A DNA stretch of 64,000 nucleotides from Hyphomonas beringensis (GTDB lineage: Bacteria; Pseudomonadota; Alphaproteobacteria; Caulobacterales; Hyphomonadaceae), in NCBI RefSeq assembly GCF_000682755.1, contig NZ_AWFF01000043.1:112421-176420 (forward strand), given 5' to 3'. Shown piece by piece: positions 35,975 through 43,508 of the stretch (positions are counted from its first letter, which is position 1; each line of letters begins with the position of its first letter). The notes beneath the pieces were generated by a model. It had not been told where the DNA came from. It saw only the letters and a program-made list of their open reading frames with translations, and made no database searches. The position numbers and the translations under genes were made by a program.

Positions 35975-36490
35975 CTATTTGAAGGACGCCGCGTCGGCGC
36001 CAAGCTCCACGTGCAGCTTCAGGCGAGCCAGATTGCGGAAGACGCGAAAGTTCAGCTGCGCGCGTGCCAGCACATATTCGTCCCGGTGCACATTCTCTTC
36101 CAGCGTGCTGGTTTCCTTCAGGTGCAGGAAGTGACCGCCCTGAGGGGCTGGCTCGATCGTATATTCCCGCTCGGCTTCGCTGACCGGGGACTCATTGCCC
36201 TCAACATAGCGCAATACGCGGTAGGCATAGCGTTTGCCGGGCTGGGCTTCGATCACTTCGAAGATGAGGCGGCTTTCCGGAATATCCGGGTCCGTCAGCT
36301 CATAGATTCGGTAGGCCGGGTTGCCCGGGCCAAACTTGAAGCCCCGTTCGCGTAAGGCGTTGCCAGGGGAGGAAAAGTCCAGCTTTTCGTAGATCTCCTG
36401 GGCGGAGGCATGGATCAGGGTTTCGCCATCCTGCGAGGCAGGCACGTCTGCCCATTTCGTGTGAGCCTGATTCTTTAGCCAGTTCAGCAT
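35975..36490 (-). CDS. SRPBCC-fold (START-like) protein
   Basis: A 171-residue protein; the pattern HASAQEIYEKLDFSSPGNALRERG, then YELTDPDIPESRLIFEVIE and REYTIEPAPQGGHFLHLKET fits the SRPBCC/polyketide-cyclase-like fold that binds hydrophobic ligands. There is no signal peptide. ATG at 36490 follows GGGAGGGCCCC. Function and ligand unknown. Its end lies just past the SRP RNA terminator. Confidence 0.7.
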   Translation of the reverse strand: MLNWLKNQAHTKWADVPASQDGETLIHASAQEIYEKLDFSSPGNALRERGFKFGPGNPAYRIYELTDPDIPESRLIFEVIEAQPGKRYAYRVLRYVEGNESPVSEAEREYTIEPAPQGGHFLHLKETSTLEENVHRDEYVLARAQLNFRVFRNLARLKLHVELGADAASFK

Positions 36491-36884
36491 GGGGCCCTCC
36501 CGTTCAGCCAAAGGGGTCTGATCGGCAGGATGCACCGTCCTGGTTAGGGATCATCTCAGATGAGCGATCGAATCTTCCAGACTGTGGTTATCTTGCGTTA
36601 ACTGAATCCCTTCCTACTCGCCTCAGGCGTGTGCGCGACGGACTGTATTTTGATGCAGTTTTGCACAGCTTCTCAAAGGCCAATACTGGCGGGCAATCAG
36701 GGTGTGTGTTAGACATTTGTTTACCGGAATTCCACGCCATTTTTGACGTTTTTGAGACTTGGGCCGTTGACCGGTTATTAACCTTCAGACACTATATCTA
36801 GTGTCAGGAACGGGGTTGAAGGCCATATCTGGCTTTCTGGGGCTTCCGGGCCTATATTTTCAAGGAATTTGGAGGGCTGCTCTC
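36491..36884. other. 394-base regulatory region upstream of nrdA
   Basis: No coding frame is supported. It holds an NrdR-type box (36789-36804), a possible -35 TTGACC at 36767-36772, and two GANTC sites (GAATC near 36570 and 36605) that are methylation sites for CcrM in alphaproteobacteria. The nrdA leader is about 80 bases long. Near its centre the region is AT-rich, unlike the flanking genes. Confidence 0.6.
36789..36804. promoter_or_regulatory. NrdR-type box upstream of nrdA
   Basis: ACACTATATCTAGTGT is a near-perfect match to the NrdR box (ACACwATATwTwGTGT-like dyad) and overlaps the likely -10 region. NrdR is the ATP/dATP-sensing repressor of ribonucleotide reductase genes. A related dyad precedes nrdB at 46576. 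Confidence 0.85.
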
Positions 36885-38753
36885 ATGTCTGCAACCGAGG
36901 CTAAATCTGTGTCTAAAGCCGCGCCGCGCAAAGGGAAACCCAAGGCGGGGAGTGAGACGGTGCTTCGCGTTGTCGAAGGCACTCCGATTCAACTGGATCC
37001 GTCTCGCGATTCCCTTTTGACGGAGTTCGGCAAGAAAACGCTCCAGGACCGCTATCTTCTGCCCGGCGAGTCCTATCAGGACATGTTTGCCCGCGTTTCG
37101 CTGGCCTTCTCTGATGACAGCGAGCACGCCCAGCGCCTGTACGACTATATGTCGAAGCTCTGGTTCATGCCGGCGACGCCTGTTCTGTCGAATGGCGGCG
37201 CGGCACGCGGCCTGCCGATCTCTTGCTTCCTCAACCAGGTTGGCGACTCGCTGGACGATATTGTTGAGACCTGGACCGAGAATGTCTGGCTCGCCTCCAA
37301 TGGCGGCGGCATCGGCACCTATTGGGGCAATGTCCGCTCGATTGGTGAGAAGGTCGGTCAGAACGGCCAGACGTCCGGCATCATTCCGTTCATCCGCGTG
37401 ATGGACTCCCTGACGCTTGCCATTTCGCAAGGCTCCCTGCGCCGCGGTTCGGCTGCGTGCTACATTGATGTGCACCACCCGGAAATCGAGGAGTTCCTCG
37501 AAATCCGTAAGGCATCCGGTGACTTCAACCGGAAATCCCTGAACCTGCACCACGGCATCAACATCACCGACGACTTCATGGAAGCGGTGAAGAATGATGA
37601 GGATTACGGCCTCATCAGCCCGAAGAGCGGCGAAGTCATCCGCACGATCAATGCCCGCAAGCTGTGGCAGAAGATCCTGGAGCTGCGCATGCAGACCGGC
37701 GAACCCTATCTGCTGTTCACAGACACCGTGAACAACGCCATGCCGGCCCACCAGCGCAAGCTGGGCCTGAAGGTCACGCAGTCCAATCTCTGCTCCGAAA
37801 TCACGCTGCCGACCGGTGTCGACCATGTCGGCCAGGACCGCACGGCTGTGTGCTGCTTGTCTTCGGTAAATGCCGAGAAGTATCTGGAATGGTCCAAGGA
37901 CGAGACCTTCCTGGAAGACATCTTCCGCTTCCTCGACAATGTTCTGGAAGACTTCATCGAGCGCGCTCCACCGGAAATGGCTCGCGCCGTCTATTCCGCC
38001 AAGCGCGAGCGCTCGGTTGGTCTCGGCCTGATGGGCTTCCACTCCTTCCTGCAGACCATGAACGTGCCGATGGAAAGCGCGATGTCCAAGGTGTGGAACG
38101 AGAAGATGTTCAAGCACATCCGCCAGGGCGCCGATGCCGCTTCGGTCAAGCTCGCCAAGGAGCGTGGCCCCTGTGAAGACGCCCGCGATGTCGGCATGAT
38201 GGCGCGCTTCAGCCACAAGATGGCTGTGGCCCCGACGGCCTCCATTTCCATCATCTGTGGCGGCACGTCTGCGGGCATCGAGCCGATCCCGGCGAACGTC
38301 TACACGCACAAAACCCTGTCCGGCTCCTTCACCGTGAAGAACCCGCAGCTCGAAAAGCTTCTGGAGACCAAGGGCAAGAATACCGACGCTGTCTGGGTTT
38401 CCATCCTGGAGCATGAGGGCTCTGTCCAGCATCTGGATTGCCTGGACGAGCATGAGAAGTCTGTCTTCAAGACGGCCTTCGAGATCGACCAGCGCTGGAT
38501 CATCGAACTGGCGGCAGACCGTACGCCTTATATCTGCCAGTCCCAGTCCCTGAACCTGTTCCTGCCGGGCGATATTGCCAAGTGGGACCTGCACATGCTG
38601 CACTGGACGGCATGGGAGAAAGGCCTGAAGTCGCTCTACTACTGCCGCTCCAAATCGGTTCAGCGCGCGGCCTTTGCCGGCTCCGAGAAGGCTGAAGTCA
38701 GCCAGATGGAAACGCCAAACACCGATTATGATGAGTGCCTTGCCTGCCAATAG
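36885..38753 (+). CDS. nrdA: Class I ribonucleotide reductase large subunit
   Basis: A 622-residue alpha subunit that reduces ribonucleoside diphosphates to deoxyribonucleotides. Active-site cysteines are C114 (LPISCFLN) and C303 (SNLCSEITLP, with E305), and the C-terminal YDECLACQ carries the CxxC pair re-reduced by thioredoxin or glutaredoxin. It is about 140 residues shorter than E. coli NrdA because the N-terminal ATP-cone is missing; the first 40 residues are a basic linker. ATG at 36885 follows GGAGGGCTG. The partner nrdB is 8 kb away, and an intrinsic terminator directly follows nrdA, so it is a separate unit. Confidence 0.94.
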   Translation: MSATEAKSVSKAAPRKGKPKAGSETVLRVVEGTPIQLDPSRDSLLTEFGKKTLQDRYLLPGESYQDMFARVSLAFSDDSEHAQRLYDYMSKLWFMPATPVLSNGGAARGLPISCFLNQVGDSLDDIVETWTENVWLASNGGGIGTYWGNVRSIGEKVGQNGQTSGIIPFIRVMDSLTLAISQGSLRRGSAACYIDVHHPEIEEFLEIRKASGDFNRKSLNLHHGINITDDFMEAVKNDEDYGLISPKSGEVIRTINARKLWQKILELRMQTGEPYLLFTDTVNNAMPAHQRKLGLKVTQSNLCSEITLPTGVDHVGQDRTAVCCLSSVNAEKYLEWSKDETFLEDIFRFLDNVLEDFIERAPPEMARAVYSAKRERSVGLGLMGFHSFLQTMNVPMESAMSKVWNEKMFKHIRQGADAASVKLAKERGPCEDARDVGMMARFSHKMAVAPTASISIICGGTSAGIEPIPANVYTHKTLSGSFTVKNPQLEKLLETKGKNTDAVWVSILEHEGSVQHLDCLDEHEKSVFKTAFEIDQRWIIELAADRTPYICQSQSLNLFLPGDIAKWDLHMLHWTAWEKGLKSLYYCRSKSVQRAAFAGSEKAEVSQMETPNTDYDECLACQ

Positions 38754-38773
38754 GCGTCTGGCTCTCTGACGCA

Positions 38774-38811
38774 GAAAAAAGCCCCCGTCATTCAGGTGAC
38801 GGGGGCTTTCT
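38774..38811. terminator. Bidirectional terminator after nrdA
   Basis: AGCCCCCGTCA and TGACGGGGGCT pair perfectly around TTCAGG (38780-38807), with AAAAAA before and TTTCTTC after. It can serve nrdA and the convergent DUF4168 gene. Confidence 0.92.
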
Positions 38812-38837
38812 TCTGGGAGGAATAGGGGAGAGGGGGC

Positions 38838-39227
38838 TTAGCCTTCCATTTCGGCGATGATCTTGTTGGTCAGTGCCGGGTCCGCTTGCGCCATCTGAAT
38901 GATTTGTGTGTAGCGATTGGTCGTCAGGCCTTCCTCTTTGATCGCGCTTTGTATCTTTTGCTGATAGCTGGTCTGAATCTCGCTCGCTTTTGAGGCATCC
39001 GTGGCGGATTCGAGCTCTGAACTCATTTTCTTGATGATCGTGTTCACCTGCTCATTGGCCGCGGCGAATTTCGTGATCTCTGCATCCGTGACCGGTTGGG
39101 CCTGTGCCTGCGCAGCCGGGGCCTGGGGTGTCGTAGGTTTGGCCTGCGCAAAGGCTGCGCCACTTGTCATCAGGGCCATGGCTGCGACAGCAGCGCCGGT
39201 TCGGGTGAGGGTGGTTTTGAGGGCCAT
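38838..39227 (-). CDS. DUF4168-family exported protein
   Basis: A 129-residue protein with a signal peptide (cleavage after AFA, about residue 27), a Pro/Ala/Gln-rich linker and a helical DUF4168 domain (TDAEITKFAAANEQVNTIIKK to NRYTQIIQMAQADPALTNKI, read in separate segments). The family is periplasmic, short and of unknown function. The ATG follows AAAGGAGACC. Terminator shared with nrdA. Confidence 0.85.
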   Translation of the reverse strand: MALKTTLTRTGAAVAAMALMTSGAAFAQAKPTTPQAPAAQAQAQPVTDAEITKFAAANEQVNTIIKKMSSELESATDASKASEIQTSYQQKIQSAIKEEGLTTNRYTQIIQMAQADPALTNKIIAEMEG

Positions 39228-39812
39228 TCAGGTCTCCTTTTGGGGTTGCCTGAAACAAGGCAAGCATGACCCAGTCGGCAGGGCAACCGCTCGCGCCTGT
39301 CAATTAATGCCTTGTAATTTAACAATAATTCGTGAAATGACTGTAATGTTCTGCACGAGGAGCAGACATCGTTGCAATCACTGAAAAAATCCTGTCTGGC
39401 GGTTTTGGTCTGAGACTTGCCTGAGGTGAGATCTGAGAATCGAAAAAGCAGACAATCTGAGTGCGAGAAAGGGTTTCCATTTCATGTTGCCATGCCCTAA
39501 CCTGCAAATAGAGGAAAATTTTTTGAATAATAATTTTGTCGCGCGAAGAAGATTAAACAATTCTGCCCGACTGTTAGTCTGATTTATCCCAGAATTTTCA
39601 ATAGGTTAAATTGAAGGGTGCGGGGTGTTCTCTCGGAATTGAGGCGAAAAAGCGTCCAAATTCCGGGTTCTGGAACAAAATCTACACAGGCGAGTTATAA
39701 GGGTCGGAATTAATCTTTACAGGCGAATTGGCGTTTTGGGGGTAGGCCCTCTTTATGCTACGTTAAAGAAGCTAGGGCCTAATCTCGGGATGGACATATT
39801 CCGGGTCATGGC
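39228..39812. other. 585-base AT-rich intergenic region
   Basis: No coding frame is convincing in any of the six frames. The region is much richer in A and T than its neighbours. It contains an inverted repeat CGGAATT/AATTCCG (39634-39665), a direct repeat ACAGGCGA at 39686 and 39719 (33 bases apart, about three helical turns), and a stem-loop at 39743-39781 just before the LpxR-like lipoprotein gene. It probably holds a regulated promoter and a structured leader; a small RNA cannot be excluded. Confidence 0.55.
39743..39781 (+). promoter_or_regulatory. Structured leader hairpin
   Basis: TAGGCCCT and AGGGCCTA, together with inner CTTTA and TAAAG, form a 13-bp interrupted stem around TGCTACGT, with a 5-base bulge (AAGCT) on the 3' side. 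It lies 31 bases upstream of the start at 39813 and has no T run, so it is either a leader structure or a protein-binding dyad. Confidence 0.55.
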
Positions 39813-40682
39813 ATGAGAGGTGTTAGAGCAATGGTGTTCGCAATCACAACCGCTGTCATTACGATGGGCTGTCAGGGCTGCGCTACTGTTTCTCCGCACG
39901 AGCAAGTTCGCGAAGAGCCTGCTGCCCCTCCATCGCTGGGTGTCCAGATGGCCGCTCCGTCAGCTTTTGGCTCGGGTGTGCTTCAGGCCCCGGCTCCAGA
40001 ACCGTCCGTCCATGTCTTTAACAGCACCGCGACGCGCTTCAGCGGTGTGCCGATTGATACGAGCAGCGTTGCAGTCGGCAGCCTGCTTGTGGGCCAACCT
40101 GCCGATTACAATGTTCCTGGGCCGCAGTTTTCTGTTCCGGACAATACGCGTCTCGACTGGACCGGCGGCTCCCCGCTTGTGGCCGTTGCAGCAGAGCGCG
40201 GACGCGCAGGCCTGTTGCGCCCGCGCACAGTTGAAAAGAACATCGCCGCAGAGATTGCCATTTCTGCACCTAAGGAAGTCACTGGCCTGACCTTTGATGT
40301 CGGCGTTGCCCCGCGCATCGCCGTTCGGGAAGAGGGCGAAATCCTCACCCGCCGCGTCGGGGGTGAAGTCCGGATCGGTCAGAACTTTGACCTTATGGCC
40401 AAGGGCAGCGGACAACCCAAGGGCTGGTACATCTTCGCTGGCGCCGATGGCGAAGCGCTGGTCTGGGACGCTGATGAAAGCGGTTTCCGCCCCAGCCTGG
40501 GCGATATGGCCCTTACGGATCAAGTCACCGTTGGCGACATGCAGGCCGGCTTTGCCGTCCAGCGCGCAGGCGGGGAGCTTTCGCTCAGCTATATTCGCCG
40601 CGAAATGAAATATTCTGACCGCAATGTCAGCATCAGCGAAACTGAAGATTTCGCAGGTGTTAGTTTCACCATGCGTCGCTGA
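39813..40682 (+). CDS. Lipoprotein with degenerate LpxR-like C-terminal half
   Basis: A 289-residue predicted lipoprotein (signal ending ITMGC or CQGC, residues 20-23). A Pro/Ala-rich stretch is followed from about residue 150 by beta strands. The last 90 residues line up with the end of the LpxR-like protein just downstream: Y-x-F-x-G-x-DG-x-A, then VGDMQAGFAV against VGDLQAGMAV, and a closing F-x-x-x-S-x strand. The N-terminal catalytic strands of LpxR are missing, so it is unlikely to deacylate lipid A itself. It may be an accessory or decayed paralogue. 17 bases separate it from the next gene. Confidence 0.65.
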   Translation: MRGVRAMVFAITTAVITMGCQGCATVSPHEQVREEPAAPPSLGVQMAAPSAFGSGVLQAPAPEPSVHVFNSTATRFSGVPIDTSSVAVGSLLVGQPADYNVPGPQFSVPDNTRLDWTGGSPLVAVAAERGRAGLLRPRTVEKNIAAEIAISAPKEVTGLTFDVGVAPRIAVREEGEILTRRVGGEVRIGQNFDLMAKGSGQPKGWYIFAGADGEALVWDADESGFRPSLGDMALTDQVTVGDMQAGFAVQRAGGELSLSYIRREMKYSDRNVSISETEDFAGVSFTMRR

Positions 40683-40699
40683 GTGGTATTTACCTGCTG

Positions 40700-41737
40700 A
40701 TGCAGGCTCGATTCTTTCTTCTGGCCGCGGCAACCGCGGCCTTTTTTAATGCGCCCTGGGCTTTTGCCCAGGAGCCAGGCGATGAACCTGTGGTTCCGCG
40801 CGAGCCAGGTGTCTGGTCGGTGACCTCCGAAAACGACATGTTCGGATCCGGAACAGATCGTAACTATTCCAATGGCGTAAGACTGGAGCATGTCTCCGCA
40901 GCAGACAGGGTGCACCCGGGTTTGAAATGGGTGGCAGAGCGCCTTCCATGGGTGGATGTCGAGCGCACCAAATTGCGCCAGGGCTTTGGCCTGTCGCATG
41001 CCATCTTCACCCCTGAAGACATCACGCTCAGCACGCCGAACCCGCAGGACCGTCCCTATGCGGGCTGGTTGTCCTTCTCATCCACCGTTGTGGCAACGGA
41101 TACAGAAAAGGCCCTGCAGGATACGCTGCAGGTAAATCTCGGTATTGTCGGCCCGTCTGCAGGCGGAGAATTTGTCCAGAACAATTGGCACGGCATGCTC
41201 GGTATTCCTGGCGCGCAGGGCTGGGATCATCAGCTGAAGGATGAGCCTGGAATCGAGATCATTGCCCAGCGTCTGCAGAGACTGGAAAAGGTGCAGCTAT
41301 TATTCGGGCTGGAAGCAGACTTTGCCGGTCATGCCGGCTTCGCGCTTGGCAATGTGCGCACCTATGCAAATACGGGCATGACGGCGCGCATCGGATGGGA
41401 TCTCGATTCTGGGTTTGGTCCGCCGCGTATCCGCCCGGCGCTGGCCGGGGCAGGGGAGTTCATTCCAGGCACAAAGGAAGACCCCTGGGGCAGCTATTTC
41501 TTTATCGGTGTTGATGGCCGGGCCGTTGCGCGTGACATGTTCCTGGATGGCAATCTGTGGCGGGACTCTGCCCGCGTGGAAGATCGCCGCGCCCTGGTGG
41601 GAGACCTTCAGGCCGGGATGGCGGTGCATTATCGCGATGTGCAGCTGGCCTTCACCTGGGTGAACCGGACCGAGCAATTTGCCTATCAGGACGGCCCGCA
41701 ACAATTTGGGGCCTTTTCCATCAGCGTCGCTCACTGA
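40700..41737 (+). CDS. lpxR: Lipid A deacylase LpxR-family outer-membrane protein
   Basis: A 345-residue outer-membrane protein with signal peptide (cleavage near AFA-QE, residue 23). The family opening ENDMFGSGTDRNYSNG is present; in Salmonella LpxR the Asn and Asp of this part belong to the active site with a later histidine. DRPYAGWLSFSS and NNWHGMLGIPGAQGWDHQL also match. LpxR removes the 3'-linked acyloxyacyl chain from lipid A and can lower immune recognition. Barrel length fits 12 strands. It appears cotranscribed with the shortened paralogue upstream. Confidence 0.85.
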   Translation: MQARFFLLAAATAAFFNAPWAFAQEPGDEPVVPREPGVWSVTSENDMFGSGTDRNYSNGVRLEHVSAADRVHPGLKWVAERLPWVDVERTKLRQGFGLSHAIFTPEDITLSTPNPQDRPYAGWLSFSSTVVATDTEKALQDTLQVNLGIVGPSAGGEFVQNNWHGMLGIPGAQGWDHQLKDEPGIEIIAQRLQRLEKVQLLFGLEADFAGHAGFALGNVRTYANTGMTARIGWDLDSGFGPPRIRPALAGAGEFIPGTKEDPWGSYFFIGVDGRAVARDMFLDGNLWRDSARVEDRRALVGDLQAGMAVHYRDVQLAFTWVNRTEQFAYQDGPQQFGAFSISVAH

Positions 41738-41740
41738 ATT

Positions 41741-42988
41741 CTAAATTTCAGCAGCCTGAGCCAGCAGCCATTCCCGCGTGGCGGTGTCTCGGCTGAGGCT
41801 TGCGGCGTGTCGTAAACTCTCGCCTGCTTCTTCCGTATTCCCTGTCATTTTCATGGCATGCCCGCGCACGGCCCAGTACGGAGCATACTGTGAGATCCGG
41901 TTCTGAGGCAGTTCATCAAGTAGGTGGACCGCCTCATCGGTCTGGCCCCTCTGCAGCAGTGCTGCTGCATGTCCTATCCGGGCCCCAATAGAGGGCGTGA
42001 AGGTTTGCAGCCTCTCATACAGCTTACAGATCATGGCCCAGTCTGTGCGGCCTGTCTGTCTACGTGCGGTATGGACTGCCTGTATGGCGGCCTCCAATTG
42101 GAAGCGACCGGGCGCCTGCATCTTTCCGGCTTCCGTCAGCAGGGCTGTCGCTTCGGTGATGCGGGGCTCGCCCCACAAGGCCGTCTGCTGCTCAGTTAGG
42201 GGAATGTATCGGCCCTCTGTGTCGCGCCGGGCGGCTCTGCGACTTTCGCAATACAGGATCAGCGCCAGCAGACCCTTGGCCTCGGCATTTTCCGGTGCCA
42301 GCCGTACCAGACAGCGTGCCAACCATTCTGCCTCTCTGGCTAGGCCCGTGACCGGGTGTTCGCCGCCAGGCACATCCTCCCAGCCGCCGGTATAGGCTGC
42401 ATAAATGGCGCGCTGCACAGCTGCGGTCCGCTCATTCAGGATGTGCGGCGGAGGCAGCGCAAAGGGCAGTCCGTTGTCAGACAGCTTACGTTTTGCCCGG
42501 GTCAGCCGTTGTGACACGGTTGAGGGCGTTTCCAGCGTGGCGGCGGCAATCTCTTCGGCGGTAAAGCCCAGCATGGCCTGCAGCATCAGGGCCGTATGCG
42601 CGCTTTCCGGAATGGCCGGGTGGGCGCACAGAAACATCAGTTCCAGCCGACGGTCGCCGCCCGGCACGTCTCCGCCATCGACAAGGGATGCCTCCTGCGT
42701 AAAGGAAAGTTCCGCTTCGGCATGGCGGCTGGCCGTCTGAATGCGCCGGACGGCATCGATGATCTTGCGATTGGCGGCCTTCATAAGCCACGCTTCGGGC
42801 GCATCCGGCACGCCTTGTCGCGGCCAGTTGGCCAGCGCGATGGCAAAGGCATCCGCAAGGGCGTCTTCTGCAAGCGAAAGACTGCCGCAGCGTGCGGTCA
42901 GTTGCGCAATCAGTTTGCCATAGGAGTTGCGCGCGGCCCATTCCGCAGCCGCGCGCGCATCGGCTCCGGACGTGTCAGGCGTTGCCAT
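41741..42988 (-). CDS. ECF-type RNA polymerase sigma factor, ECF42-like with C-terminal TPR extension
   Basis: A 415-residue sigma factor. Region 2 is about residues 12-80 (LAEDALADAFAIALANWP, AWLMKAANRKIIDAVRR), region 4 about 120-190 (MLQAMLGFTAEEIAAATLET, TVSQRLTRAKRKL), followed by a long extension with TPR-like helices (about 210-415). This layout and the adjacent DGPF gene mark the ECF42 group, in which the extension is needed for activity and no anti-sigma factor is present. ATG at 42988 overlaps the DGPF gene end by 14 bases. It converges on lpxR with 3 bases between the stops. Confidence 0.88.
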   Translation of the reverse strand: MATPDTSGADARAAAEWAARNSYGKLIAQLTARCGSLSLAEDALADAFAIALANWPRQGVPDAPEAWLMKAANRKIIDAVRRIQTASRHAEAELSFTQEASLVDGGDVPGGDRRLELMFLCAHPAIPESAHTALMLQAMLGFTAEEIAAATLETPSTVSQRLTRAKRKLSDNGLPFALPPPHILNERTAAVQRAIYAAYTGGWEDVPGGEHPVTGLAREAEWLARCLVRLAPENAEAKGLLALILYCESRRAARRDTEGRYIPLTEQQTALWGEPRITEATALLTEAGKMQAPGRFQLEAAIQAVHTARRQTGRTDWAMICKLYERLQTFTPSIGARIGHAAALLQRGQTDEAVHLLDELPQNRISQYAPYWAVRGHAMKMTGNTEEAGESLRHAASLSRDTATREWLLAQAAEI

Positions 42989-43325
42989 AATCAGGGACGG
43001 GGCGAATCTCGATCGTACCACCGCTTTTATGCACCGGACATTTCCGGGCCCAGGCCTCCGCTTCGGCCATGGACCCGGCATTGATGACATAGACGCCGCC
43101 CATCTGTTCCTTGGTGTCGGCAAAGGGGCCATCCTGGATGTCGCCTTTGGCCTTCAGGCAGCGCGCTGTTTCGGCGGGTTCCAGCGCCACGCCGGTGACA
43201 TAGGCGCCGGCCGCCTGCAACTCCTCGGAAAAGGCCATGTGCTCCTGCACCACCGCCATCTGCTGGTCTTCAGACAGGGACAGGAAGGTGGCTTCGTCTT
43301 CATAAAGGAAAAGGGCATATTGCAT
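42975..43325 (-). CDS. DGPF/YCII-domain protein, partner of the ECF42 sigma factor
   Basis: A 116-residue YCII-related (DGPF) protein. The domain opens MQYALFLYEDEATF and carries the name-giving motif D65-G-P-F68 in GDIQDGPFADTKEQ, with VYVINAGSMAEAEAWARKCP after it. Such proteins are usually encoded next to ECF42 sigma factors and are thought to be their targets. Start: ATG at 43325 is preferred because GGAG lies 9-13 bases before it; ATG at 43340 is possible. Overlaps the sigma gene by 14 bases. Confidence 0.85.
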   Translation of the reverse strand: MQYALFLYEDEATFLSLSEDQQMAVVQEHMAFSEELQAAGAYVTGVALEPAETARCLKAKGDIQDGPFADTKEQMGGVYVINAGSMAEAEAWARKCPVHKSGGTIEIRPVPDYGNA

Positions 43326-43508
43326 TGGGGCAGTCTCCATATGGGTGAAGTCTGGCACGGGTTTATCCCGCGCCATAGTCTAAAGACGTGCGGCCTCGCC
43401 TGATTTCGACATTCGGCACTGCATCAAGTCGCCGCCCTTGCATCCTGTAGTCGCTGCGCGCAAACTGTCCCTGAAATTGGCAGGCAACGTGCCATATGGG
43501 AGGATACT

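Noticed and set aside
36852..38750. 632-codon minus-strand frame opposite nrdA
   Set aside because: Exact antisense of a conserved gene, no ribosome site and no known motif.
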